From the NCBI GenBank assembly GCA_001603425.1, contig LUYZ01000069.1:1-39058 (forward strand): a DNA stretch of 39,058 bases, read 5' to 3'. Shown here in pieces: positions 9,331-17,966 of the stretch. The translations under genes were made by a program, and so were the position numbers. Numbering within the stretch: position 1 is the stretch's first letter; each line of letters starts with the position of its first letter. This stretch comes from Bacteroidales bacterium Bact_08. Lineage in GTDB: Bacteria; Bacteroidota; Bacteroidia; Bacteroidales; UBA932. The notes under the pieces were generated by a model. It did no database searches. It worked only from the letters and a program-made list of their open reading frames with translations, and was not told the DNA's origin.

Positions 9331-12048
9331 ATGTCAGAAATTAAAAGAGTTTATTTCTTTGGAGGCAAGAGTGCCGAAGGAGATGGCAAAATGAAGAATT
9401 TGCTTGGTGGTAAAGGAGCCAACTTGGCGGAGATGTGTTCTTTAGGAATTCCAGTTCCTGCAGGATTTACTATCACCACTGATACTTGTACAGAATTCTA
9501 CACAAACAATATGGCCTATCCACAAGGTCTTAAAGATGAAGTAGAAAATGCTATAAGACAAGTAGAGTCTGTGATGGATCTTAAGTTTGGAGATAAAGAG
9601 AATCCTCTTTTACTTTCTTGCCGTTCGGGAGCTAGAAGCTCAATGCCAGGAATGATGGAGACTGTTCTAAACATTGGTCTTTGTTCTGATACTATCCCTG
9701 GTCTAATTAAAAAAACAGGAAATCCAAGATTCGTTTATGATGCATATCGTAGACTAATTATGATGTACTCCGATGTTGTTATGGAGAAAGCAGAAGGAAT
9801 AGACCCTGAAGAGGGAAAAGGCATCAGAGTTCAATTGGACAAAATGCTTCATTCTGTAAAAGACAGCAAAGGATATAAAGGTGATACCGATCTTACTGCA
9901 GAAGATCTAATGGAACTTTGTGATGCTTTTAAAGCAAAAGTACAGGAGGTTTTAGGCAAACCATTCCCAGACAATGCTATGGATCAACTTTGGGGTGGAA
10001 TTAGTGCTGTATTCAAATCATGGAATGGAAAAAGAGCGATATCATACAGAAGAATTGAAAATATTCCTGATGAGTGGGGAACAGCTGTAAACGTTCAGGC
10101 AATGGTATTTGGAAATATGGGTGACAACTCTGCTACCGGTGTTGCATTCTCTAGAAACCCTGCTACTGGCGAAAACAAATTCTATGGAGAGTGGTTAATC
10201 AACGCTCAAGGTGAGGATGTTGTTGCTGGTATCAGAACACCAAATCCACTAAATGAATCTACTAAAAATGACCAAAATAAGCATTTGCCTTCATTAGAAA
10301 CAGCAATGCCTGTTGTATATAAAGAGCTTGATGACATTCAATTAAGTCTTCAAAAGCACTTTAAAGATATGCAAGATATTGAGTTTACCATTCAGGATGG
10401 AAAACTATGGATGCTTCAATGTAGAGTTGGTAAAAGAACAGGAGTTGCAGCATTGAACATGGCAATGGATATGCTTCAAGAGGGCCTAATTGACGAAAAA
10501 ACTGCAGTAATGAGAGTTGCTCCAGCTCAGTTAGACGAACTTCTTCACCCAATACTTGATCCTGCTTCTGAAAAAGCAGCTAATGTTATTGCTAAAGGTC
10601 TTCCAGCTGGTCCTGGTGGTTCAGTTGGTAAAATTGTATTTACTGCAGAAGATGCTGTAGCTGCAAATGAAAGAGGAGAGAAAGTTATCCTTGTAAGAGA
10701 GGAGACAAATCCAGAAGATGTAGAGGGAATGAGAGCTGCCGATGGATTATTAACTGCCAGAGGAGGTATGACATCTCACGCTGCTCTTGTAGCTAGAGGA
10801 TGGGGTAAATGTTGTATAGTTGGTTGCGATGCTCTACATATTAATCTTAAAGAGAAAACCCTTACCATTAATGGAAAAACCTACCCAGAGGGAGCTATAT
10901 TTAGCTTAAATGGTAGTAAAGGTTTTGTTTACGATAGTGCTATTGAAACAATGGATGCTTCCGAGAATCCTAGATTCATTGAGTACATGAAGATTGTTGA
11001 CAAATACAGAGTACTAGGTGTTAGAACAAATGCAGAGACTCCAGAAGATGCTCTAAATGCAATTAACTTTGGAGCAGAGGGTATCGGTCTATTTAGAATT
11101 GAACATATGTTCTATGGTCAAAATTCTGAACAACCTCTATCTAAGCTTAGAAAGATGATTCTTTCTAAATCTTCTACTGAGAGAGTAAGTGCACTTAAAG
11201 AGCTTGAGCCATTCATTAAGAATGTGGTAAAAGAGACTATGAAAGTAATGAACGGAAAACCTGTTACCTTCAGACTTCTTGATCCACCTTTGCATGAGTT
11301 TGTACCTCAAACAGAAGACAAACAATTAGAGTTAGCAAAAGAACTTGGAATATCTTTAGAAGATGTTAAAAAAAGAGGAGACTCTCTACATGAGATCAAT
11401 CCAATGATGGGTCATAGAGGTGTGCGTTTAGGAGTAACATATCCAGAAATCACTGAGACTCAATTCAGAGCAATCTTTGAAGCTACAGCAGAGTTGATTA
11501 AAGAGGGATATGAGCCACAACCAGAACTAATGGTACCTGTTACTGTTGCCGTAAAAGAGCTTGACAATCAAAAAGTTATTTGCGACAGAGTTCACAAAGA
11601 GGTTGAGAAAGCATACAATCTTAAAATTACTTACCTATATGGTACTATGATTGAGATTCCTAGAGCAGCAATGCTTGCCGATGAAATGGCCAATACTGCT
11701 CAGTTCTTCTCATTTGGTACTAACGACCTTACTCAAATGACATTTGGTTTCTCTAGAGATGATATCGGAGGATTTATGGGTGATTACTTAAGTAAAAAAA
11801 TCATCGATGCCGATCCATTCCAAACTTTAGATCAATCAACCGTAGGAAAACTAGTTGAAATGGGTATTAAAGGTGGTAGAAATACAAACCCTAAGCTAAA
11901 AGTGGGTATTTGTGGTGAGCATGGTGGAGATCCAGAATCAGTTGAATTCTGTCATAGAATTGGCATGAATTATGTTTCATGTTCTCCATTTAGAGTTCCA
12001 ATCGCAAGACTTGCAGCAGCTCAGGCAGCAATCAAAGAGTATAAATAG
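9331..12048 (+). CDS. ppdK: Pyruvate, phosphate dikinase
   Basis: 905 aa; GGKGANLAEM start, GGMTSHAALVARGWGKCCIVG phosphohistidine site, SFGTNDLTQMTFGFSRDD, CGEHGGDPESVEFCH. Confidence 0.97.
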   Translation: MSEIKRVYFFGGKSAEGDGKMKNLLGGKGANLAEMCSLGIPVPAGFTITTDTCTEFYTNNMAYPQGLKDEVENAIRQVESVMDLKFGDKENPLLLSCRSGARSSMPGMMETVLNIGLCSDTIPGLIKKTGNPRFVYDAYRRLIMMYSDVVMEKAEGIDPEEGKGIRVQLDKMLHSVKDSKGYKGDTDLTAEDLMELCDAFKAKVQEVLGKPFPDNAMDQLWGGISAVFKSWNGKRAISYRRIENIPDEWGTAVNVQAMVFGNMGDNSATGVAFSRNPATGENKFYGEWLINAQGEDVVAGIRTPNPLNESTKNDQNKHLPSLETAMPVVYKELDDIQLSLQKHFKDMQDIEFTIQDGKLWMLQCRVGKRTGVAALNMAMDMLQEGLIDEKTAVMRVAPAQLDELLHPILDPASEKAANVIAKGLPAGPGGSVGKIVFTAEDAVAANERGEKVILVREETNPEDVEGMRAADGLLTARGGMTSHAALVARGWGKCCIVGCDALHINLKEKTLTINGKTYPEGAIFSLNGSKGFVYDSAIETMDASENPRFIEYMKIVDKYRVLGVRTNAETPEDALNAINFGAEGIGLFRIEHMFYGQNSEQPLSKLRKMILSKSSTERVSALKELEPFIKNVVKETMKVMNGKPVTFRLLDPPLHEFVPQTEDKQLELAKELGISLEDVKKRGDSLHEINPMMGHRGVRLGVTYPEITETQFRAIFEATAELIKEGYEPQPELMVPVTVAVKELDNQKVICDRVHKEVEKAYNLKITYLYGTMIEIPRAAMLADEMANTAQFFSFGTNDLTQMTFGFSRDDIGGFMGDYLSKKIIDADPFQTLDQSTVGKLVEMGIKGGRNTNPKLKVGICGEHGGDPESVEFCHRIGMNYVSCSPFRVPIARLAAAQAAIKEYK

Positions 12049-12073
12049 TATATACTCTATTAACTAACTAATT

Positions 12074-12109
12074 AGAGAGCTGCCAATTATGACAGCTCTC
12101 TATTTTTTA
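12074..12109 (+). terminator. Intrinsic terminator after ppdK
   Basis: AGAGAGCTG-CCAATTATGA-CAGCTCTCT followed by ATTTTTT. Confidence 0.85.
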
Positions 12110-12124
12110 ATATAATTAATTAAA

Positions 12125-12640
12125 ATGAAAAGAAAACTTGGCACCCTTATTTTTGCACTACTTATTATTGTTCAAATCTCTTTTGCTCAAAATAACCAAA
12201 GAAAAGACAATCCTATTTTAAAAGAGATTTCTGGTTTAGAGGTAATTAAATCGGTATTTAGTGATGCTACATCTGTTGAAAAAGAGAGTGATGTATGGTT
12301 TAAGATTTTAGATAAAAACGGGAAAAAAATTGGTTACACCCTATCTAGTAAACCTTTTTCGCAAGATATAATTGGCTATCATAATACTACTCCAATAATT
12401 GTGGTGATGGACAATAATAAAGTTATTAAAAAAGTAGCACTTCTAAGTCATTACGAAAGCACTGGATATGTAAATAGACTTAATCGTCAAGGTTTCTTTG
12501 ATAATTGGAATGGTCTTAAGCCAGAGAAGGTTTTAGAGAAAAAAGCTAACTTAGATAGCTACACAGGAGCAACTATCACTGCAAAAGCAGTAGAAAAAAA
12601 TTTAGAGATAATCATAAAAAAGGCTCTAAACAAAAAATAG
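12125..12640 (+). CDS. Exported FMN-binding domain protein (RnfG/NqrC-like)
   Basis: Signal peptide MKRKLGTLIFALLIIVQISFA; C-terminal DSYTGATITAKAV matches the ApbE-dependent flavinylation motif. Confidence 0.8.
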   Translation: MKRKLGTLIFALLIIVQISFAQNNQRKDNPILKEISGLEVIKSVFSDATSVEKESDVWFKILDKNGKKIGYTLSSKPFSQDIIGYHNTTPIIVVMDNNKVIKKVALLSHYESTGYVNRLNRQGFFDNWNGLKPEKVLEKKANLDSYTGATITAKAVEKNLEIIIKKALNKK

Positions 12641-12651
12641 TTCTAAAAAAT

Positions 12652-12683
12652 CTTCAAGTCTATTTATCAAAATAGGCTTGAGG
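12652..12683 (-). terminator. Intrinsic terminator of hydE overlapping its stop codon
   Basis: Minus strand CCTCAAGCCTATTT-TGAT-AAATAGACTTGAAG followed by ATTTTTT; the TAG stop lies in the 3' arm. Confidence 0.75.
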
Positions 12684-13703
12684 ATCTCCCCATTCCCCCC
12701 AACCAATCTCAATTCCTGCCTTGGATAAATTCTCTTCTAATTTAGACTTTGTAATTAGAGCATCATCCTCTATTCCTGGTTTATTATTGTATATCTGATA
12801 CTCTTTTCTTACATCTGCTAATGTCATATTGGGCATTATCACATTAGCTCCCGCAAATATTGCCCTCTCTCTTCCAATAGGATCTACAACCTGCATCGCA
12901 GTTGTTGCAGCTATGTTTATTCTTGGCATCATCAATCTTAAAATTGCTACCATCTTTAAAGTTAAGGTCAAGTCTGTAGTAGTATGCTCCTCTTTTCCCA
13001 TTGGGGTCTGAGAGTGCCTAAGATATGGTCCCATCCCAACCATATGGATTCCAAAATTTTTTATAAAAAGTAGATCTTCTGCTAAATCTTGGTATGATTG
13101 ACCAGGAAGGCCTATCATAATTCCAGTTCCAGTCTGATAACCAATATTTTTTAAATCATTTAATGCAGACAATCTATTCTCCCATAGGTGATTATTATCC
13201 ATAGGATGTATTTTTGAATACAACATTGGATTAGAACTCTCTATTCGTAAAAGATATCTATGAGCTCCTGCTTCAAACCAATTTTTATAAGTCTCATAGC
13301 TCTGCTCTCCCAAAGAGAGAGTTATTCCAAGTCTACCATTAGAGATATCCTTAATAGACCCTATCAGCTTAGTCACTCTATCTACGTATACACTAGAGCA
13401 CCTCTCCCCTGCTTGTAAAACCAAAGAGCCATAATTAGATCTATATGCAAATTCCGCAGCCTCTAATATTTGGGAATCAGTTAATTCATATCGGCTTACA
13501 AAACTATTTCCGCTTCTTAAACCACAATACAAGCAGTTTTTAGCACAGATATTAGATATTTCTATTAAACCTCTTAAATAGACTTTATTACCAAGGTTAT
13601 ACACCTTAACATTGTATGCTTGCTCAATTAATCTATTAAATCGATTAGTATCTTTACTCTCTAGAATTTCAATAATACTCTCTTTTGAAGTTATATCTAT
13701 CAT
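12660..13703 (-). CDS. hydE: [FeFe] hydrogenase maturation radical SAM protein HydE
   Basis: ISNICAKNCLYCGLRSGN CX3CX2C radical SAM motif; HydE/BioB-like context, adjacent to hydF. Confidence 0.92.
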   Translation of the reverse strand: MIDITSKESIIEILESKDTNRFNRLIEQAYNVKVYNLGNKVYLRGLIEISNICAKNCLYCGLRSGNSFVSRYELTDSQILEAAEFAYRSNYGSLVLQAGERCSSVYVDRVTKLIGSIKDISNGRLGITLSLGEQSYETYKNWFEAGAHRYLLRIESSNPMLYSKIHPMDNNHLWENRLSALNDLKNIGYQTGTGIMIGLPGQSYQDLAEDLLFIKNFGIHMVGMGPYLRHSQTPMGKEEHTTTDLTLTLKMVAILRLMMPRINIAATTAMQVVDPIGRERAIFAGANVIMPNMTLADVRKEYQIYNNKPGIEDDALITKSKLEENLSKAGIEIGWGEWGDPQAYFDK

Positions 13704-13725
13704 GTAATAAAATTATAGAATAATA

Positions 13726-14937
13726 CTATTTAAACAGACTTACAGATCTTTCAAATATTCCCATACAATAAGCCAATGTCATACCATAATTAGAAACTGG
13801 TATTTTTTCACTAATAAGTCTCTTTATTCTAGATGATAATTGTCTATTAGTAACCATGCATCCCCCACACTGTATAGCCAACGAAAACTCATTTAAATTT
13901 TTAGGTAGGGGATCTAATCCAGAAACGAATGTAAATTCAAAAATAGAGATTCCTGTTTCCATTTTTAAAAGTTTCGGAATTTTAACTCTACCAATATCGT
14001 CACAAGATGTATGATGGGTACAAGACTCCAAAATAAGAATTTTACTCCCCTCTTTTAAGTTCTCAATAGCTCTAGTACCTTGTAAGTAGTAATCAAAATA
14101 GCCTTTACTTCTAGCTAAAAGGATGCTAAATCCTGTCAAATTTATATCAATTGGAATAATCTCAGAGACTTGATCAAAAGCCTGACTATCTGTGACAACC
14201 AGTTTATATTTTTTAAAACCGTCAGCTCCCGCCATACTGGCTAAGTTCTCTGGCTGAACAACTGTTGCAATTGCACCTTTATCCAAAATATCTCTTATAG
14301 CATTAACTTGTGGCAATATTAATCTTCCCTCAGGAGCCTCACTATCTATGGGGCATACAAGTAAAACATAATCTCCCTTATCAATAATACCATCAAAAAC
14401 AGTTTTTGGTGCATATGGAGAATCTACCAAAGATTTTATCATCAATGATACAAGAAGGGTTATTGAGTCTTTTAATCTTGATTCGTCAAATTCATTACAA
14501 GAGAATTCAATAACATCAATACCCATTTTCTGAGTTATCTCTAATGCTAAATCTGGATCTAACGGGATGATATCAGATTGATTATGAATTAGAATAGTAG
14601 GAATGCCCTCAGATTTAAATAGTGTTAATAACTCTAATTCATATCCATCAATAGTATTATTTGTAAAAATTAGTAGAGCGATATCAATTTGAGCTACTAC
14701 CTCTTTTGTCTTTGATACTCTCTGTACTCCCAATTTACCAGAATCATCAATACCAGCAGTATCAACAATAACAACTGGACCTATTCCAAAGATTTCCATT
14801 CTCTTTTTAACAGGATCTGTTGTTGTTCCGGGAATATCAGATACAATTGCAATATCTTGCCCAGTAATAACATTAATTAATGAGCTCTTCCCAGCATTAC
14901 GTTTCCCAAAAACACCTATATATTTAACTTTTGACAT
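13726..14937 (-). CDS. hydF: [FeFe] hydrogenase maturation GTPase HydF
   Basis: GKRNAGKSSLIN P-loop, DTAGIDDSG, C-terminal LESCTHH...IQCGGCM cluster motif. Confidence 0.93.
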   Translation of the reverse strand: MSKVKYIGVFGKRNAGKSSLINVITGQDIAIVSDIPGTTTDPVKKRMEIFGIGPVVIVDTAGIDDSGKLGVQRVSKTKEVVAQIDIALLIFTNNTIDGYELELLTLFKSEGIPTILIHNQSDIIPLDPDLALEITQKMGIDVIEFSCNEFDESRLKDSITLLVSLMIKSLVDSPYAPKTVFDGIIDKGDYVLLVCPIDSEAPEGRLILPQVNAIRDILDKGAIATVVQPENLASMAGADGFKKYKLVVTDSQAFDQVSEIIPIDINLTGFSILLARSKGYFDYYLQGTRAIENLKEGSKILILESCTHHTSCDDIGRVKIPKLLKMETGISIFEFTFVSGLDPLPKNLNEFSLAIQCGGCMVTNRQLSSRIKRLISEKIPVSNYGMTLAYCMGIFERSVSLFK

Positions 14938-14983
14938 AAAATCTAGATTTAGTAAAAAGTGTACATTAAATAAAACATTTTAA

Positions 14984-14991
14984 CAAAAATA
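14984..14991 (-). promoter_or_regulatory. -7 element (TATTTTTG) for hydF-hydE
   Basis: TAnnTTTG match 46 nt upstream of the hydF ATG. Confidence 0.45.
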
Positions 14992-15033
14992 GTGATTTTT
15001 ATAATACTTCCCTGATTTTTAAATATTAGGAGC

Positions 15034-15041
15034 TATATTTG
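15034..15041 (+). promoter_or_regulatory. -7 element (TATATTTG) upstream of the 42-aa sORF
   Basis: Exact TAnnTTTG match, 33 nt upstream of the ATG at 15075. Confidence 0.5.
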
Positions 15042-15074
15042 AATAACTAAACATAAAACTAAATCTAATTAACT

Positions 15075-15203
15075 ATGAAAAAGAGTAATAAGAAAATTAT
15101 ACTATGGATTATTCTATCCTTAGTAATAGTAACAGCACTAATTATTGGATTCAATTTAACGGATTTTATTAATGGATTCAAAGAGGGATTTAACTCCATT
15201 TAG
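15075..15203 (+). CDS. Small single-pass membrane protein (42 aa), absent from the supplied ORF track
   Basis: ATG..TAG encodes MKKSNKKIILWIILSLVIVTALIIGFNLTDFINGFKEGFNSI: positive N-terminus, one TM helix, short C-terminal tail; own -7 box. Confidence 0.6.
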   Translation: MKKSNKKIILWIILSLVIVTALIIGFNLTDFINGFKEGFNSI

Positions 15204-16553
15204 GTAATCTTTTGGGGTAATTTTCATCTCTTTGGCAAGTAGAGAAAACCACTTCCAATGTTGATAAAGAAGTTGAGAGAAAAAAGGCACAACAATTAGA
15301 GACAGAACACCTAAGTTTGTCCACCTTAGAGACAGATACAAAAAAACAAGAGCAAAAAGAGCTGTTATCATCTGTGCTTTATAGTGAGGGACTATATTCT
15401 TGCTCAATAGAACAGAGGTAGAAAGATATGTTAATGCCTCAAAAAGAGAGGCTAAGAATAAAATAGACATAATTCCTACTGGCAATAAACTAGTAGAGCT
15501 TTTTATAAAGTCTAGCAAAACTCCTCCAAATAGAAGTGTTCCAAAAGATATTACTATAAATACAAAAAGAGCAACTATTTGAGACTTAATATAGAGCCTC
15601 TTAACTTCATTCTTCTCATTTGCAACCTGCTTTCCAGTAAGTTTTGGATAGTATGTTGTAAACCAGACTACAGAGAGTGTTATAGTAATATCCGTTATCT
15701 GTTTACTAATTCCATAGTCAGCTATAACTGTTATTGGCAAGAAAAGAGCTCCAAATATTGCCAACATTCGATTGGTAAATATCCAACTAAGACTCGCTAA
15801 TCCACTTTTGTATGCAGTAGTAAAAAGAGTCTTAATTATCTCCACCCAATCACTTGAGGATGATGATTTAAGACTCTTTTTTAGCTCTTTATCATAAAAT
15901 ACCCTCTTTGCCAAATACCTATTTATTAGAGTAGATATAGATTGCCCAATAACTAGAGAAATAATTCCGTATCCAGAAAAAAGTAATATAGTAGATACTA
16001 TAATATGAAATAACTGAGAAAAAATTATAATTTGCTTTGCACGTTTAATCAGACCTCTACCAATTAAAAGAGCATCATAATAGTACGTATAGAATTGATA
16101 ACATAGCAGAACTGAATATATAAACCATGCTCTTTTTGCATCAACAATATCGCCTTGATAACCTAATAAAACTCTATTGATATACCAGATACCAATAGTA
16201 AAAAATATAATAAGCAGAAATAAAGATAAAGCTCCATAAAGGGATCTCATTGCATGTAAAGTCCCTTTTAATAACGGATAATTAACCTCCTTATTATTAA
16301 CTATCGGCACAAAACCCTCTTTTAAAAGTGATTGAGCACCAGAAAAAATATAGGTAATTGCTCTTGAAAAAGTTTGATAAAAGCCAAAATCTAAAAGATA
16401 TATCATGGAATTTAATCCAATCATTATACTCCAAAGTCCAACATCTTCTGCTGGAAGCATTCTTAATATAACAGGCAGAACAATAACACCAGAAGCGACT
16501 CTCATGAAAGTTGCACCATAGTTCCAAAAAAGATCTGCCTTTGAAATATTCAT
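15156..16553 (-). CDS. Polysaccharide biosynthesis / Wzx-like flippase (MATE/MOP superfamily)
   Basis: 465 aa multi-TM protein, N-terminal NISKADLFWNYGATFMRVASGVIVLPVILRMLPAEDVGLWSI typical of Wzx-like transporters. Confidence 0.82.
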   Translation of the reverse strand: MNISKADLFWNYGATFMRVASGVIVLPVILRMLPAEDVGLWSIMIGLNSMIYLLDFGFYQTFSRAITYIFSGAQSLLKEGFVPIVNNKEVNYPLLKGTLHAMRSLYGALSLFLLIIFFTIGIWYINRVLLGYQGDIVDAKRAWFIYSVLLCYQFYTYYYDALLIGRGLIKRAKQIIIFSQLFHIIVSTILLFSGYGIISLVIGQSISTLINRYLAKRVFYDKELKKSLKSSSSSDWVEIIKTLFTTAYKSGLASLSWIFTNRMLAIFGALFLPITVIADYGISKQITDITITLSVVWFTTYYPKLTGKQVANEKNEVKRLYIKSQIVALFVFIVISFGTLLFGGVLLDFIKSSTSLLPVGIMSILFLASLFEALTYLSTSVLLSKNIVPHYKAQMITALFALVFLYLSLRWTNLGVLSLIVVPFFSQLLYQHWKWFSLLAKEMKITPKDYLNGVKSLFESINKIR

Positions 16554-16556
16554 CTC

Positions 16557-17816
16557 TTAAAAATTAAGTTTTGCCATAAGCTCTAATCTATTATTGGAGT
16601 TAGACTTATAGACAGACAACGGCTTAAGTTTAGAGTCTATCTCTTTTGCCCATTTAGCTGTTATATGACTGTACTCAACTGCTAAAGTAAACTTTCCAGA
16701 GACAATATACTCTACTCTTGGAGACAATCTACTAAACCACATTAGATTAGGATCTCTTAAAAAACTATAGATATATGAATTAGAAGAATTTGTATTTAAA
16801 GCTAAATCTTTGGAAGTTCCCATATTTTGTTGGTACCCAAAAAATATCCCTGCTTTATAATTATTAGGTAATTTAAAATCTAAATCTGCCCATCCAGATA
16901 AAGTCTCTACACCAACTATTTTATTATTATAAATATTATCTCCACCAGCTCTAAAGCCATAACCCCCAATCTGACCTAACATTGTCATATTATCACCATA
17001 TATTGCCCACGTTCTAAATAATACATCTTTGGTAATCTGCGCTCTAAAAAAGGCTCCAACATTATAAAAACTAGCCTTATTGTTAACCTCAATATTATTT
17101 ACATCATAAATTACTGGACGTAATGTTCTATATCCTAAAGTAAATCCCCCAAATATCGATGATGGTTTACCAAACTTAAACTGAACCTGTAAATCTGGAA
17201 TACCACTTTGAGATTGTGCTTTAGCAGGACCAACGCTATTATGTCCAGAATACATGTGAGCAGCAGCTAAAAACTCTATATTATCATATATAAATTTAGA
17301 ATATCTGACCTGAATACTTCTATTAAGCGGATTAAATGGAAAACCTGCTCCAAATGCAATTGTTCCAGACAAAACCTCTCTTACTAATGATAGATGGTCT
17401 GTTTGACCCAAAAGTAGAGTGCTTCTATTCTTCCATGCAAAATTTATATATGCATGTCTTAAGTTGACCATATATATATTTGCATCAGAAGAGCCGTTAA
17501 AATCTGTCTCTATGTATGCATTTACATCTGCATTGAGATAATTCATCCCAGTAACAGAGAAATTTAATCTACTAGCAAAAACTGATGCATTTAAGGTAGA
17601 GAACTTATTTAAATCAGCCCCATTTTCTCCAAATATTGGTCTAAGAGGATAATAATTAACCAAATCGTTTCTAGATGTTCTAGATCTATAATCATCGGTA
17701 TAAGCCTTTAATTCAATGTGCCCTCCAAATTTATAATTTGGTGCAGATTGAGATAAAAGAGATGAATATAAAAAGATTAAAAATAGAGAAGTGGTAATAA
17801 AGAATTTAAATTTCAT
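16557..17816 (-). CDS. Outer-membrane porin-like beta-barrel protein (DcaP-like)
   Basis: Signal peptide, alternating beta-strand pattern (FGGHIELKAYTDD..., LNADVNAYIETDFNG, HAYINFAWKNRSTLLLGQTDHLS), ends in LELMAKLNF. Confidence 0.7.
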   Translation of the reverse strand: MKFKFFITTSLFLIFLYSSLLSQSAPNYKFGGHIELKAYTDDYRSRTSRNDLVNYYPLRPIFGENGADLNKFSTLNASVFASRLNFSVTGMNYLNADVNAYIETDFNGSSDANIYMVNLRHAYINFAWKNRSTLLLGQTDHLSLVREVLSGTIAFGAGFPFNPLNRSIQVRYSKFIYDNIEFLAAAHMYSGHNSVGPAKAQSQSGIPDLQVQFKFGKPSSIFGGFTLGYRTLRPVIYDVNNIEVNNKASFYNVGAFFRAQITKDVLFRTWAIYGDNMTMLGQIGGYGFRAGGDNIYNNKIVGVETLSGWADLDFKLPNNYKAGIFFGYQQNMGTSKDLALNTNSSNSYIYSFLRDPNLMWFSRLSPRVEYIVSGKFTLAVEYSHITAKWAKEIDSKLKPLSVYKSNSNNRLELMAKLNF

Positions 17817-17820
17817 AGCC

Positions 17821-17854
17821 TATCTTATATTTATTAAGCCACAAATATAAGATA
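17821..17854. promoter_or_regulatory. Perfect 12-bp inverted repeat over the porin promoter (contains -7 TATATTTG on minus at 17842-17849)
   Basis: TATCTTATATTT (17821-17832) ATTAAGCCAC AAATATAAGATA (17843-17854), immediately upstream of the ATG at 17816. Confidence 0.65.
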
Positions 17855-17879
17855 ATTATAATAAAATTTAAGTTAAAAG

Positions 17880-17951
17880 TAGTCCCACCAGGACTCGAAC
17901 CTGGATCTAAAGTTTAGGAAACTTTTGTTCTATCCCTTGAACTATAGGACC
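17880..17951 (-). tRNA. tRNA-Arg (anticodon CCU)
   Basis: Minus strand GGTCCTATAGTTCAAGGGATAGAACAAAAGTTTCCTAAACTTTAGATCCAGGTTCGAGTCCTGGTGGGACTA; anticodon loop UUCCUAA. Confidence 0.93.
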
Positions 17952-17966
17952 ATTAGATATCTAAAT

